The notes beneath the pieces were generated by a model that worked only from the letters and a program-made list of their open reading frames with translations, searched no databases and was not told the origin of the DNA. From SAR86 cluster bacterium SAR86B (GTDB taxonomy: Bacteria > Pseudomonadota > Gammaproteobacteria > Magnimaribacterales > D2472), in assembly GCA_905181955.1 (NCBI GenBank), contig CAJJAC010000008.1, forward strand, positions 20,620 through 84,619: a stretch of 64,000 nt of DNA, given 5' to 3'. Below are positions 48,196-58,589 of the stretch, piece by piece (the first letter of the stretch is position 1; each line of letters begins with the position of its first letter). Position numbers and translations under genes: made by a program.

Positions 48196-48916
48196 GGATA
48201 GCCACAATACCGTTTAATAAGTTATAAAATTTGCAGTCATCAAAACCGCTGCCAATAATAAGATCTTTTAAAGCCTCTTGATCAGGATGCATCCTAATAG
48301 ACTCAGCTAAGTATTGATAACTATCACTATCATTTGCTAATAAAGCTCCTAATTTTGGAAGGATATTAAATGAATACCAATCATATACTTTGCTAAATAA
48401 AGGATTGACAGGTTTAGAAAATTCTAGAACAAGGAGACGACCATTTTTTTTAAGACATCGCTTCATTTCTTTTAAACCAGCAGGCTTATCTGTAAAATTT
48501 CTTAGACCAAAACCAATCGTTATTACATCAAAAGTATTATCCTTGAAAGGAATTGCCTCACCACTTAATTGACAGAAATATGTATTATTCGAGAAGCCTT
48601 CATCTATAGATCTCTCTCTTCCAAGTGCAAGCATCTCACTGTTAATATCTGAAATATAAACTTGTGATGCAGGGAACTGATTTGATATTAATTTTGCAAT
48701 ATCTCCTGTTCCAGCCGCTATATCAAGGACCACATCGTTGTCCTTAACTCCTGCAATCTCAACTAGTATCCTCTTCCATAATCTATGCAATCCCATAGAC
48801 ATAGCATCATTCATGACATCATAACTACTAGCAACAGATGAGAATACACCCCCTACGTGCTTAGCTTTTTCTTCTATATCTACTTCTTTATAGCCAAAAT
48901 GTGTTTTTTTATTCAT
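48170..48916 (-). CDS. ubiE: Ubiquinone/menaquinone biosynthesis C-methyltransferase UbiE
   Basis: UbiE methylates the ring carbon of the demethylated quinone precursor using SAM. The 248-aa protein has THFGYKEVDIEEKAKHVGGVF at the N-terminus, quoted in part as FGYKEVDIEEKAKHVGGVF, SAM-binding VLDIAAGTGDIAKL near residue 65, and GFGLRNFTDKPAGLKEMKR. It is the first ubi gene in the operon and overlaps rsgA by 8 bp, so all may belong to one transcript from rsgA. Confidence 0.96.
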   Translation of the reverse strand: MNKKTHFGYKEVDIEEKAKHVGGVFSSVASSYDVMNDAMSMGLHRLWKRILVEIAGVKDNDVVLDIAAGTGDIAKLISNQFPASQVYISDINSEMLALGRERSIDEGFSNNTYFCQLSGEAIPFKDNTFDVITIGFGLRNFTDKPAGLKEMKRCLKKNGRLLVLEFSKPVNPLFSKVYDWYSFNILPKLGALLANDSDSYQYLAESIRMHPDQEALKDLIIGSGFDDCKFYNLLNGIVAIHVGYKEQD

Positions 48917-49784
48917 CTGATATCTGCTCGAGGAATTTAATAAAATTATTGTATCTACTTTTACTTATTTCTCCATTATTAATCATTGGGATTACGTTAC
49001 AGCCCTCATCACCTTTATGGTTACAATTTGAAAATTTGCATAATTTACTAGATTCATATATTTCATAGAAACCATAAATAATTTCTTCTTTAGATAAGCC
49101 CTCTATTGGAACATCTCTTACTCCAGGAGAATCTATAATCTCAATATTATGTGGGAGCATATATAAACTTGATATGGAGGTGGTATGCCTCCCCTGATTA
49201 TTAGACAGAGTCTTAGTTTTAATATCAATTCCAGTCAGCTTAGATGTCAGTGTTGATTTGCCGGCACCTGAGTTCCCAACAAATATTGTGCATTTATTTT
49301 CTAAATACTTAGTTAGATCTTTTAAGCCGGTATTTTCTTTAGCAGACACATTAAATATTTCTATATCAATGTTGTTATAAAGTGCTACTTTTTCTAAATA
49401 ATCAGATGGCATCTCAATATCTATTTTATTATTTATTATAAACGGCTTGATATTCGAAGCTTTGGAAGAAGCAATCCATTTATCAATGAATTCAGTTGAT
49501 GTGGTTGGATTTTGTACTAAAAGTATTCCTACATGACTAATATTTGCAGCAACTACCTTTGAGCCCCTAATACTCCTTTTAGTTAGCTCTGAAGTTCTTT
49601 CTTGTTTGGATATAATTAATGCTGACTTAGGGTCATTCTGATTTTGATATTCTATATTTACATTATCACCAACCACAATATCCTGTTTTCCAAATATTGC
49701 GCATTGAACTGCAAGACCATCGATATCAACCAAACATGTGTTTGAATAGAATTCAATTACTCTTCCTGTTTGAACTTTTTGCAT
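48909..49784 (-). CDS. rsgA: Small-subunit ribosome biogenesis GTPase RsgA
   Basis: RsgA is a circularly permuted GTPase acting late in 30S maturation. From ATG 49784 the protein is 291 aa: an OB domain (TGRVIEFYSNTCLVDIDG), then GTPase motifs in permuted order (NKIDI, GNSGAGKSTLTSKL, SPGVRD) and a zinc cluster CKFSNCNHKGDEGC. The long basic N-terminal extension of E. coli RsgA is absent. The TTG at 49805 would add seven residues. It is divergent from orn with 41 bp between start codons, as in Pseudomonas. Confidence 0.95.
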   Translation of the reverse strand: MQKVQTGRVIEFYSNTCLVDIDGLAVQCAIFGKQDIVVGDNVNIEYQNQNDPKSALIISKQERTSELTKRSIRGSKVVAANISHVGILLVQNPTTSTEFIDKWIASSKASNIKPFIINNKIDIEMPSDYLEKVALYNNIDIEIFNVSAKENTGLKDLTKYLENKCTIFVGNSGAGKSTLTSKLTGIDIKTKTLSNNQGRHTTSISSLYMLPHNIEIIDSPGVRDVPIEGLSKEEIIYGFYEIYESSKLCKFSNCNHKGDEGCNVIPMINNGEISKSRYNNFIKFLEQISDE

Positions 49785-49825
49785 ATAAAGCACAAAATAC
49801 ACCAAAGGAAAGAATATAAAAAGTT

Positions 49826-50386
49826 ATGAAGACTCAACAATCAAAAGAAAATTTAGTTTGGATCGATCTTGAGATGACAGGATTAGACCCTGAGAAAGAG
49901 AAAATCATTGAAATAGCTACGTTAATTACCGATTCTCAGCTTAATTATATAGCTGAAGGGCCAAATATTATTATTAAACAACCTCAAGAATATCTTGATC
50001 GAATGGATGATTGGAATCAAAAACAGCATGGGGGCTCAGGCTTAGTTGAAGCAGTTCAAAAAAGTAGTATTTCTCAGCAAGTTGCCGAAATGGAGACTCT
50101 TGAGTTCATTGCAAAATATGTCAGTGACAAGAAATCACCAATGTGTGGAAACACAGTCTCCCATGATAGAAGGTTCCTAGTTAAATATATGCCTACATTA
50201 GAAGCTTATTTTAATTATAGGCATATCGATGTATCTACAGTTAAAGAGCTTGCAACAAGATGGATGAATGAGGCACAAGTCTATGAAAAAAATGGAGCTC
50301 ACAGAGCTATGGGAGATATTAAAGATTCAGTTGAAGAGCTTAGATTTTATAAAAATTTAATTTTTAACGAAGAAGAATTATTTTAA
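49826..50386 (+). CDS. orn: Oligoribonuclease
   Basis: Orn degrades very short RNAs and pGpG. The 186-aa protein is a DEDDh exonuclease: LVWIDLEMTGLDPEKEKIIE (Asp and Glu), CGNTVSHDRRFLVKYMP (Asp) and HRAMGDIKDSVEELRFY (His and Asp). E. coli has GQDRRF and HQALDDI at those places, so catalytic residues are kept. It ends 3 bp from the convergent DUF1820 gene. Confidence 0.97.
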   Translation: MKTQQSKENLVWIDLEMTGLDPEKEKIIEIATLITDSQLNYIAEGPNIIIKQPQEYLDRMDDWNQKQHGGSGLVEAVQKSSISQQVAEMETLEFIAKYVSDKKSPMCGNTVSHDRRFLVKYMPTLEAYFNYRHIDVSTVKELATRWMNEAQVYEKNGAHRAMGDIKDSVEELRFYKNLIFNEEELF

Positions 50387-50389
50387 AAG

Positions 50390-50716
50390 TTATTCGCTTT
50401 TATTGGCAGGTTGAATATTAAGCGGAAACGGGCTAACAGAACTTTTATTTTCTTTTATTGTAGCTTCTCCAGATTCTACAACTTCATCAATTCTTATAAT
50501 TGCATTAATAGGTATATAGCTTCTTTCAACTTTATTGAACTCATTCTTAAGTTTTTCAGCAGTCGGGTCTACAACTAGTTGTTTGTCTTTATTAAATATA
50601 TAATCTTCTACCTCTATGAAGCCATACATGTCACTTTGATAAATTTGTTTTGCAAAAACTTCATATATCTCATTGAGCTGCATAAAGATTATTTTGTAAG
50701 CTGTCTTTTTATTCAT
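50390..50716 (-). CDS. DUF1820 family protein
   Basis: This 108-aa protein matches the DUF1820 family. Its core has EIYEVFAKQIYQSDMYGFIE, quoted in part as YEVFAKQIYQSDMYGF, followed by VVDPTAEKLKNEF and SYIPINAIIRIDEV. The C-terminal 25 residues are low complexity. The function of the family is unknown; it is largely gammaproteobacterial. Its start lies only 10 bp from the divergent miaB start. Confidence 0.87.
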   Translation of the reverse strand: MNKKTAYKIIFMQLNEIYEVFAKQIYQSDMYGFIEVEDYIFNKDKQLVVDPTAEKLKNEFNKVERSYIPINAIIRIDEVVESGEATIKENKSSVSPFPLNIQPANKSE

Positions 50717-50726
50717 AATTATTAAT

Positions 50727-52061
50727 ATGGGTACTAAACTTTATATTAAAACCTTTGGGTGTCAAATGAATGAGTATGATTCGCAGAAGACTGCGGAGAT
50801 ACTTCAAAATAAGAAAGACATGGAGATTACTACAAATGTTGAAGAGGCAGATATTATCCTCTTAAACACATGCTCTATTAGAGAAAAAGCTGAAGACAAG
50901 GTTTATTCTGAATTAGGCAGACTTAACAAGTTAAAAATAAAAAATCCTAATATTAAGATTGGTGTTGGTGGGTGTGTTGCTACTCAAGAAGGCTCTAATA
51001 TTACAAAGAGAGCTCCTTATGTTGATTTGATATATGGCCCTCAAACCCTTCATAGGGTTGCAGATTTATTGGATGAAGATAATAAATTAAAAGCTATAGA
51101 CATAACTTTTCCAATTGAAGAAAAGTTTGATTCCCTTCCAGAGCCTACAGCAACGAGTCCTTCTAGTTTCGTCGCTATTATGGAGGGCTGCTCAAAATAT
51201 TGCTCTTTCTGTGTTGTTCCTTACACAAGAGGTGATGAGGTGAGTAGGAAAGCACAGCAAATTTTTGATGAAATTGCTCGTTTAGTTGAGCAGGGCTCAT
51301 CGGAGATAGTATTTATTGGTCAGAATGTTAATTCTTATAAGCAAGTCCATGATGGCAGAACTCTTAGACTTTCAGATCTTATTGATATCGCAAGCAATAT
51401 TAATGGAGTTGAAAGAATTAGATTTACAACATCCCACCCACTAGATATGACTGATGATCTAATTGAGATCTTTGGTTCTGTTCCTCAACTTGCTAATCAA
51501 CTTCATCTTCCAGTTCAATCAGGTTCAGATAGAGTTCTAAAAGCAATGAAGCGAAACTATACCGCGGACTCTTATAGAGATATTATTGAAAGAGTGAAAA
51601 AAATTAGGCCCACTATAAAAGTTACATCAGATTTTATAGTTGGATTTCCTGGAGAAACGCATGCAGAGTTTATGCAAACAATGCAGCTAATAGAAGATAT
51701 TCAATTTGATTCATCATTTAGCTTTATCTTCTCTCCTAGACCAGGAACACCCGCTTCAATTCTTCAAGATGATATTTCTAAAAGTGAAAAGAAAGAAAGA
51801 CTAAATATTCTCCAAGCCAGACTCAATGAAATACAAAGAGGATTTGGTCAAAAAATGGTTGGTAGCATTCAAAGATGCTTGGTAACAGGCATATCAAAGA
51901 AACGCCTAGATCAACTCCAAGCAAGAACTGAGTGTAATAGAGTGATAAATTTTCCCTTTCAAAATATTGGTTTTATAGGTAAATTAGTAGATATAAAAGT
52001 TGAGGAAGCATTGGCATATTCATTACTAGGAACACTTCATAACACTAAGGAATTAGTTTAG
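50727..52061 (+). CDS. miaB: tRNA-2-methylthio-N6-dimethylallyladenosine synthase MiaB
   Basis: MiaB is a radical-SAM methylthiotransferase for A37 of tRNAs. The 444-aa protein has the N-terminal UPF0004 domain (KTFGCQMNEYDSQK, plus Cys in NTCSIREKAEDK and GGCVATQ), the radical SAM cluster CSKYCSFC near residue 154, and a C-terminal TRAM domain. It heads the miaB-phoH-ybeY-corC-lnt operon conserved in gammaproteobacteria. Confidence 0.97.
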   Translation: MGTKLYIKTFGCQMNEYDSQKTAEILQNKKDMEITTNVEEADIILLNTCSIREKAEDKVYSELGRLNKLKIKNPNIKIGVGGCVATQEGSNITKRAPYVDLIYGPQTLHRVADLLDEDNKLKAIDITFPIEEKFDSLPEPTATSPSSFVAIMEGCSKYCSFCVVPYTRGDEVSRKAQQIFDEIARLVEQGSSEIVFIGQNVNSYKQVHDGRTLRLSDLIDIASNINGVERIRFTTSHPLDMTDDLIEIFGSVPQLANQLHLPVQSGSDRVLKAMKRNYTADSYRDIIERVKKIRPTIKVTSDFIVGFPGETHAEFMQTMQLIEDIQFDSSFSFIFSPRPGTPASILQDDISKSEKKERLNILQARLNEIQRGFGQKMVGSIQRCLVTGISKKRLDQLQARTECNRVINFPFQNIGFIGKLVDIKVEEALAYSLLGTLHNTKELV

Positions 52062-52068
52062 TTAATTT

Positions 52069-53055
52069 ATGCAAGAAGCCCAAAATTCCTTAAAAAATAT
52101 TCTTTTAGAGCCAGCAGATGCAAAGCGCTTCGCTATTTTTGCAGGTGAACTAAATGGCAACATAAAGTTAATAGAAAAAAGCTTTAAGGTAAAGATTTTT
52201 CATAACAGTAATAAGGTTAACATTAAGGGACCCGAAGAGAATGCGCAAAGAGCAGCAAATGCCCTTCTCGATTTATATAAACAAACTCAAAAAAATAATG
52301 AAATTAGTAATGAATCCATTCATTTATGTATCCAGGAACATATGAACCAGCCAACTCAAGAACCAGTTAAATTAGAAGAAGTTAAACGCTTACATCAAAT
52401 TCATACACCAAAAAAAATTATTACAGCTAGAGGCAAAAATCAAGAACAGTATTTAAAGAATATTGAATTAAACGAATTAAATTTTGGCATTGGCCCGGCT
52501 GGAACAGGTAAAACTTATCTAGCAGTTGCAGCAGGTGTTAATGCATTATTAAATGATAAGGTTCAAAAAATAATTCTTATAAGGCCTGCAGTCGAAGCGG
52601 GTGAAAAGCTTGGATTTCTTCCGGGAGATTTAGCTCAAAAAGTAGATCCATATTTAAAGCCCTTATATGATGCTTTGTTTGAAATGCTTGGATCAGAAAG
52701 AGTCCAAAAACTTATAGAGAAAGAGATCATTGAAGTTGCCCCACTTGCTTACTTACGAGGGCGTACCTTAAATAATGCTTTTATTATTATGGATGAGGGT
52801 CAAAACACTACCATTGATCAAATGAAGATGTTTTTGACCAGAATGGGTTATGGATCATATGCTGTTGTAAATGGCGATATTACTCAAATTGATTTACCAA
52901 GAAATATACCTTCTGGTTTAAGTAATGTTCTAGAGGTGCTTGCTGAAACTGAAAATATTGGAGTTATTAAATTTAGCTCGATAGATGTTGTTAGACATCC
53001 ACTAGTTAGAAAAATTATAGATGCGTATGAGGCCTTTAAGAGCAGCAAAACTTAG
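52069..53055 (+). CDS. ybeZ: PhoH family ATPase (YbeZ)
   Basis: YbeZ is a cytoplasmic ATPase with an RNA-helicase-like fold, linked to YbeY and rRNA processing. The 328-aa protein has a KH-like N-terminal part, the Walker [12 protein letters not shown] near residue 146, [16 protein letters not shown], and Walker [12 protein letters not shown]. It lies 7 bp after miaB and shares a base with ybeY (TAGTG overlap). Confidence 0.95.
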   Translation: MQEAQNSLKNILLEPADAKRFAIFAGELNGNIKLIEKSFKVKIFHNSNKVNIKGPEENAQRAANALLDLYKQTQKNNEISNESIHLCIQEHMNQPTQEPVKLEEVKRLHQIHTPKKIITARGKNQEQYLKNIELNELNFGIGPAGTGKTYLAVAAGVNALLNDKVQKIILIRPAVEAGEKLGFLPGDLAQKVDPYLKPLYDALFEMLGSERVQKLIEKEIIEVAPLAYLRGRTLNNAFIIMDEGQNTTIDQMKMFLTRMGYGSYAVVNGDITQIDLPRNIPSGLSNVLEVLAETENIGVIKFSSIDVVRHPLVRKIIDAYEAFKSSKT

Positions 53056-53507
53056 TGAAAGTTAATCTTATTACCAAGGAAGAATATTTATTATCAAATA
53101 GACTTAAAGATAATTTAGACGAAGTTTTTGCTTTTGTTCTAAACTCCGAGAGTATTGAGGACAGCTCTATCAATCTTAGTTTTATTTCTTCAAAAGAAAT
53201 GCAGGAACTAAATAATCAATACAGAGGCATAGATAAAGATACCAATGTATTATCTTTTGAGAATCAAGATATTTCAAGAGAACATACGAAGGATCTAGGA
53301 GATATAGCAATCTGTTATCCATATGTTGTCAATGAGGCCCTAGAAGCCAACAAAGAACTTGATAGTCATATTTCTCATATGTTTATTCATGGAATTCTTC
53401 ATATCTTAGGTTATGATCATGAAAGTGAATCAGAAGCAGATAATATGGAATCAAAAGAGATTAAATTTTTATCAAAGTTTAATATCATTAACCCATACAC
53501 AATATGA
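53055..53507 (+). CDS. ybeY: Endoribonuclease YbeY
   Basis: YbeY is a zinc-dependent RNase involved in 16S rRNA maturation and ribosome quality control. The 150-aa protein has the metal motif HGILHILGYDH (HX3HX5H) near residue 114 and the upstream VLSFEN and LGDIAICYP blocks. It starts with GTG overlapping the ybeZ stop and overlaps corC by ATGA. Confidence 0.96.
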   Translation: MKVNLITKEEYLLSNRLKDNLDEVFAFVLNSESIEDSSINLSFISSKEMQELNNQYRGIDKDTNVLSFENQDISREHTKDLGDIAICYPYVVNEALEANKELDSHISHMFIHGILHILGYDHESESEADNMESKEIKFLSKFNIINPYTI

Positions 53508-54355
53508 ACGATAAAATAGAACCCGACTTGGAAAACTCTCCCTCTGGATTACTTTCTAAATTAAAGAAGTACCTAAGAAACCCGTTTTTTATAAAAACAA
53601 CAACAGTTGCAGAGGTTTCTGAATTTCTAGAGAATGCTAGACAATCTAATGTCATAGATAAAGAAGCTCAGATTATGGCAAATAAAGCTATAAGACTAGG
53701 CGATACATCAGTAAAAGAAATAATGGTACCTACTGTTGAGATGGTAACAGTTGGTATAGATGAACCAGCCTCGTCTTATATAGAGAGGATTATCCAATCT
53801 GGGCATTCCAGATACCCTGTTTTAGGCAAAGGTATGGATGAAGTAAGTGGAATACTTTTGGCAAAGGATCTTTTGCCTATTTTATCAGCAGGGCAAACTG
53901 AATTTAATATAGAAGATATGTTAAGACAGCCAAATGTTGTTCCTGAAACGAAGAAAGCAGATTCATTGTTAGAAGAATTTAAAAAAGATAGATCGCATTT
54001 AGCAATAGTCGTTGATGAATATGGCGCTATCTCAGGGCTAGTTACAATCGAAGATATTTTAGAAGAGTTAGTAGGCGAGATAGAGGATGAGCATGATAGT
54101 GACGAAGAGGAGCTAATCCAGATTTCTGAAAATGAATTTATTGCTGATGCTAAATTAGATATAGAGTCTTTCGAAGAATATTTTGATTTAGATGTTGGTG
54201 AGCAAGACGTAGAGACTATTGGTGGCCTGATGATAAATAAGCTTGGAATTTTACCAAAAATTGATGATGAAATAATACTTGGTAATATGAAATTAAAAGT
54301 TGTCGTAGCGGATAAAAGGAAGATTAAAAAAATTGGTATTAGCATCTCCTCTTAA
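53504..54355 (+). CDS. corC: CorC/HlyC-type CBS domain protein
   Basis: CorC (YbeX) is linked to magnesium/cobalt homeostasis and rRNA processing. The 283-aa protein has a tandem CBS pair (KEIMVPTVEMVTV; SRYPVL; HLAIVVDEYGAISGLVTIEDILEE, quoted in part as VVDEYGAISGLVTIEDIL) and a C-terminal CorC_HlyC transporter-associated domain. Unlike HlyC proteins with a DUF21 membrane region, no helices are present, so it is cytoplasmic. It overlaps lnt by 23 bp. Confidence 0.95.
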   Translation: MNDKIEPDLENSPSGLLSKLKKYLRNPFFIKTTTVAEVSEFLENARQSNVIDKEAQIMANKAIRLGDTSVKEIMVPTVEMVTVGIDEPASSYIERIIQSGHSRYPVLGKGMDEVSGILLAKDLLPILSAGQTEFNIEDMLRQPNVVPETKKADSLLEEFKKDRSHLAIVVDEYGAISGLVTIEDILEELVGEIEDEHDSDEEELIQISENEFIADAKLDIESFEEYFDLDVGEQDVETIGGLMINKLGILPKIDDEIILGNMKLKVVVADKRKIKKIGISISS

Positions 54356-55823
54356 TAAGCTTAAGCAAGCATATAATTTTTCAATTCCTTTTATATTTGG
54401 GCTTATTGGAGTCTTTGCATTTGCGCCCTTTTCAATTAAATTTCTTATTATTCCATCTTATAGTTACCTAGTTCATTTGACTTTTTTTTCACAAAATAAT
54501 TTCTTTATAAGAAAGCTTATTCTCTGGACTTTAGGTCATTGGGGCGCAGGTGTGTCATGGATAATAGTAAGTGTTTACTATTATGGAAACATAGGTTATA
54601 TATCATCATTTATTGTATATATATTATTTCTATTATTAGTATTAATCTTTGCTGTCGCGCCTATAAAGCTATTTAAAATACACAAAAAATATAACCCTAG
54701 TGCATATTTTATTTCCTATATAGCCTCAGCTTTATTATTACTAGAGCTGTCTAGAGATTTCTTCTTTGGTGGCTTTCCGTGGTTAGTGCCAGGAACAGTT
54801 TCAATTGATACCCTTCTGTCTAATATCTTGCCTATATTTGGAGTTGCTGGAGCATCATTTATTTTATATATAGCTGCCGTATCTATTGCCAGTTTTTGGG
54901 ATAATTCAAAAAAAATTGCCTTATCAATTTCAGCCATAACAGCTCTTTTATTTATTCCATATACTGCTGAAAAAGACACATATGATGAATCTCTTTCAAT
55001 AGCAATTGTTCAGCCCTCACTAGATCCAAAGCTAAAATCAAAAGAAATATATAAGCCTTTAATAGAAGAAACGCTTATCAAGTTATCTCTAAATAATACA
55101 AATAACCCCCAGTTATTAATATGGCCAGAAGCTGAGCTACCATATGCATACAAAAGCCCACAATATTACCAACTTAAACAAAGGTTTGGAGATTCAACTG
55201 AACTGATAACAGGAATTTGGTCATTTGAGGGAAGAGAGTTATTTAATTCACTTGTTAACTTAAAAACAGACGAAATCTACAAAAAACAACATTTAGTGCC
55301 ATTTGGAGAATATATTCCATTTAAGAGTCTGCTAAATCCTATTTTAATATTTTTTGGTGCTCCTCTATCAGATATTACAGCTGGCTCATCTGAGCAAACA
55401 TCTATTACAATTAGTAACAATTTAACGATAGCACCATTGATATGCTACGACATTGTATTTGGAAATGATGTTAGAAAAGCGGTCAAAAGTTCTCATATTA
55501 TTATCAATATTAGTAATGACTCCTGGTTTGGGAAGTCCCTAGGACCATATCAGCACCTAGAAATTTCTAGAATAAGAGCATTAGAGAATAATAAATGGCT
55601 ATTAAGAGCTACTAATGATGGTTTTTCAGCTGTTATTGACAATAAAGGAACAATTGTTGATTTATTATCAAAAGGTAATCAGGGTGTCATTAATCAAGAT
55701 GTAGGTTTAACCAATACAACCACTTTTTATACTGGTTTTGGTTATTATGTGCCATACTTAATTGCGTTAATTTACCTTTTAAGCGTTATTATTAGGACTA
55801 TATGGTCAAACTTAAAAACATAG
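54333..55823 (+). CDS. lnt: Apolipoprotein N-acyltransferase
   Basis: Lnt adds the third acyl chain to the N-terminal Cys of lipoproteins. The 496-aa protein has an N-terminal membrane region of about six helices, a nitrilase-like periplasmic domain, and a final helix. The catalytic triad is visible as Glu in WPEAELPY, Lys in YKKQHLVPFGEY and Cys in LICYDIVFG. The start is TTG inside corC. Lipoproteins in the window that could be its substrates include LptM and the one at 21836. Confidence 0.95.
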   Translation: MVLASPLNKLKQAYNFSIPFIFGLIGVFAFAPFSIKFLIIPSYSYLVHLTFFSQNNFFIRKLILWTLGHWGAGVSWIIVSVYYYGNIGYISSFIVYILFLLLVLIFAVAPIKLFKIHKKYNPSAYFISYIASALLLLELSRDFFFGGFPWLVPGTVSIDTLLSNILPIFGVAGASFILYIAAVSIASFWDNSKKIALSISAITALLFIPYTAEKDTYDESLSIAIVQPSLDPKLKSKEIYKPLIEETLIKLSLNNTNNPQLLIWPEAELPYAYKSPQYYQLKQRFGDSTELITGIWSFEGRELFNSLVNLKTDEIYKKQHLVPFGEYIPFKSLLNPILIFFGAPLSDITAGSSEQTSITISNNLTIAPLICYDIVFGNDVRKAVKSSHIIINISNDSWFGKSLGPYQHLEISRIRALENNKWLLRATNDGFSAVIDNKGTIVDLLSKGNQGVINQDVGLTNTTTFYTGFGYYVPYLIALIYLLSVIIRTIWSNLKT

Positions 55824-56344
55824 CCTTAATATCAAGCCTACTGTTTGTATTAAATAGCTATTCAGAAACTTTAATTCAGGTAGATATTAGTGAGCAAAGA
55901 CTTTACCTGGTTAGTAATAATGTAGTTCTTTCTAGTTATCCTATTTCCTCTTCCTCATATGGTGAGGGTCAGAAAGAGAATTCTTTTAAAACACCCCTTG
56001 GGACTCATACCATAAAAGAAATGATTGGATCTAATGCAGCAAAAGATACTATTTTTATTTCACGAATTAATACAAAAAGGGCAGCAAGCCTTGTTAAACA
56101 ACCAATAGATACTGAAAATGATTACGTAACATCAAGAATTATGTGGCTTGAAGGCGATGAAGAGGGTTTTAATAAAGGTGGAGCTGTTGACTCATATAAA
56201 AGGTATATCTATATACATGGAACCCAAGAAGAGGGCTTAATAGGGGTCAAGGCATCACATGGATGCATAAGAATGTTTAATAATGATGTAATTGAGTTAT
56301 ATAAAAAGGTTAATATAGGGACAAAAGTTCTTATTAAAGCTTAA
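55802..56344 (+). CDS. L,D-transpeptidase (YkuD domain)
   Basis: The 180-aa protein has a signal peptide (MVKLKNIALISSLLFVLN region) and a YkuD domain with YIHGTQEEGLIG and the nucleophile motif SHGCIRM near residue 158. It could form 3-3 peptidoglycan crosslinks or attach an outer-membrane lipoprotein. Which of these is not clear. No LysM or other wall-binding domain is fused. It overlaps lnt by 22 bp, so it ends the miaB operon. Confidence 0.92.
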   Translation: MVKLKNIALISSLLFVLNSYSETLIQVDISEQRLYLVSNNVVLSSYPISSSSYGEGQKENSFKTPLGTHTIKEMIGSNAAKDTIFISRINTKRAASLVKQPIDTENDYVTSRIMWLEGDEEGFNKGGAVDSYKRYIYIHGTQEEGLIGVKASHGCIRMFNNDVIELYKKVNIGTKVLIKA

Positions 56345-56366
56345 TTTTTGTCCCTATCTATATTTC

Positions 56367-58520
56367 TTATAGATTTCCAGCTACAGATGATTCAGAAAAG
56401 CTTAACTTCTCTTTTCTATCTTCTTTTGCAGGAGCATCTCCAAATTTACCATCAGTCTCAGCAAGCTTTTGAATTAAGTTAGCAGGCTTAAATGTGTCAC
56501 TTTTAGTTAATTCATGGTATTTGTTTAGCTTGTTCAATACTTCAGTCATTCCTGTTGCATTCGCATGATGCATAGGACCACCTCTCCATATCGGGAAACC
56601 ATAGCCATTTATATAAACAACATCCAAATCTGCTGCTCGTTGACCAACACCCTCTTCTATAATGTCAGCTCCCTCATTAATAAGAGCAAGAATACATCTA
56701 TCGACAATTTCTTCGTCTGATATCTCTCTTCTTTCAATCCCATTTGCAGCTGAAACTGTTTTATAGATATCTTCATTCTCAGGAGCTGGATTAGGAGCTC
56801 TTGAGCCTTCGTTATAATTATAAAAACCTTTTCCATTTTTCTGACCAAATCTATCTAGCTCACAAAGCTGATCACCGATTTTTGATGGAAGTGCTGGCTC
56901 TGTACCACTTAATTTTCTTGCTCTCCAGCCAAGATCCAAACCAACCAAATCTAACATTCTAAATGGCCCCATACTCATGCCAAAACTTTCTAGCGCTTGA
57001 TCAACTTGATGGGGAAGGGCGCCTTCTAAAAGAAGCATATTTGCTTGTGCCGTATATCCAAATAACATTCTATTCCCAATAAAGCCTGGCGCATTTAAAG
57101 AAACAACTGAAGCTTTTTTAAGCTTCTTACCAACCGACATTACAGTAGCCATAGTTTCATCAGATGACTGAGAGCCTCTAACCACTTCCAGCAGTCTCAT
57201 AATATTTGCTGGACTAAAGAAGTGAGTACCCACTACCAGCTCAGGTCTATTAGTAACAGCAGCTATTGAGTCCACATTAAGTCCAGAAGTATTACTTGCT
57301 AGGATTGCATCTTTCTTAACAACCTCATCAAGAGTTCTAAAAATCTTCTCTTTAAGATCAAGATTTTCATATACGGCTTCTATAACAATGTCACAATCTG
57401 AAACATCTTGATAGTCCAGACTAGAGGTCACTAAACCAAAAACACTATCCTTCATCTCTTCTGTCATCTTTCCTCTATTAACCATAAATTCATAATTCTT
57501 TTCTATAACAGACATACCTCTTTTTAGGTTATCTGCATCCTGATCAATAATGTGAACTGGTATACCAGCATTAGCAAAACACATTGCTATTCCACCACCC
57601 ATTGTTCCTGATCCTATAATCCCTGCTTTCTTTATATCTTTGACTGGAGTTTCTCTTGGTATATCAGAAATTTTTGATGCTGCACGCTCACCAAAGAAAA
57701 TATGAATCATTGCTTCTCTTTGAGGATTAACTAAACACTCTATAAAGTATTCGCCTTCTTTTTTCATACCATCATTAAAGTCATCACAGTTTATAGCCGC
57801 TTCAACACATTTAATAATTTGCCCTGGTGCGAATTGACCTTTTCTTGTCTTTGCAGCCATTGCTTTTGCTTCTAAAAGAATGTTATCTGAGCCCCTAGCT
57901 TCTATAACCTTTTCATTTAAGTCTCGGACTTTAGGATGATTTTCCGATTCAGAACTAACTTTTTGAATAAATTTAATTGAATCTTTGATTAGATCTTCAC
58001 AAATTTCATCAATTATGCCCATAGATAAGGCTTTTTTTGCATGAACATGCATTCCAGTAAGCATCATTTTTAATGCTTCTGCAGGCCCAACAAGTCTAGG
58101 AAGTCTTTGTGTGCCTCCAGCTCCTGGTAGTAGACCCAAATTAACCTCTGGAAGGCCTACAAAGGCTGCAGGTCCAGCAATTCTATAATTACATACCAAT
58201 GCTGTTTCTAGACCGCCACCTAAAGCTGAGCCATTTATAGCTGCAACTACTGGTTTTGAACAAAATTCAAGTTTTCTTAATGCTTCATCAAGACTTGGCC
58301 CTTCAGGAGTTTTTCCAAATTCAGAGATATCTGCTCCTGCAATAAATGATCTTCCTGCGCCAGTTAAAACAACACCTAATACGTTTGAGTCGTTTTCAGC
58401 TTGCGTTATACCATCTACAAGACCAGCTCTTACGCCGTCACTTAGTGGATTTACAGGCGGATTGTCTACAGTTAGTATTGCTACGCCTTCTTTTACTTCG
58501 TAATGAACAGTTCCTTTCAA
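56367..58520 (-). CDS. Multifunctional enoyl-CoA hydratase / 3-hydroxyacyl-CoA dehydrogenase (FadB/FadJ-like)
   Basis: This 717-aa beta-oxidation enzyme has an N-terminal crotonase domain ([67 protein letters not shown]) and an NAD-binding dehydrogenase domain ([20 protein letters not shown] near residue 299, then [15 protein letters not shown] and [10 protein letters not shown]). The architecture resembles the peroxisomal multifunctional enzyme more than E. coli FadB. No thiolase partner is adjacent. The start is TTG with GGAG six bases upstream. Confidence 0.94.
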   Translation of the reverse strand: MKGTVHYEVKEGVAILTVDNPPVNPLSDGVRAGLVDGITQAENDSNVLGVVLTGAGRSFIAGADISEFGKTPEGPSLDEALRKLEFCSKPVVAAINGSALGGGLETALVCNYRIAGPAAFVGLPEVNLGLLPGAGGTQRLPRLVGPAEALKMMLTGMHVHAKKALSMGIIDEICEDLIKDSIKFIQKVSSESENHPKVRDLNEKVIEARGSDNILLEAKAMAAKTRKGQFAPGQIIKCVEAAINCDDFNDGMKKEGEYFIECLVNPQREAMIHIFFGERAASKISDIPRETPVKDIKKAGIIGSGTMGGGIAMCFANAGIPVHIIDQDADNLKRGMSVIEKNYEFMVNRGKMTEEMKDSVFGLVTSSLDYQDVSDCDIVIEAVYENLDLKEKIFRTLDEVVKKDAILASNTSGLNVDSIAAVTNRPELVVGTHFFSPANIMRLLEVVRGSQSSDETMATVMSVGKKLKKASVVSLNAPGFIGNRMLFGYTAQANMLLLEGALPHQVDQALESFGMSMGPFRMLDLVGLDLGWRARKLSGTEPALPSKIGDQLCELDRFGQKNGKGFYNYNEGSRAPNPAPENEDIYKTVSAANGIERREISDEEIVDRCILALINEGADIIEEGVGQRAADLDVVYINGYGFPIWRGGPMHHANATGMTEVLNKLNKYHELTKSDTFKPANLIQKLAETDGKFGDAPAKEDRKEKLSFSESSVAGNL

Positions 58521-58526
58521 TTTATT

Positions 58527-58530
58527 CTCC
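58527..58530 (-). promoter_or_regulatory. Ribosome binding site supporting a TTG start at 58520
   Basis: On the minus strand GGAG lies six bases before TTG at 58520. There is no nearby ATG that keeps the conserved N-terminal strand of the crotonase domain. Confidence 0.6.
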
Positions 58531-58589
58531 TAAAAATATCAAGAAAAGCATTATACATAAAAAATAATAACTTTATTTTATAAAAAGCA

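Noticed and set aside
48170..48207. Frameshift joining ubiE and ubiJ
   Set aside because: Both proteins have normal ends and starts; a 26-bp coding overlap is in keeping with other overlaps in this genome.
53776..54345. 189-codon open frame antisense to corC, Ser/Ile-rich
   Set aside because: It lies wholly within corC, whose CBS motifs are certain, and its composition is that of an antisense shadow.
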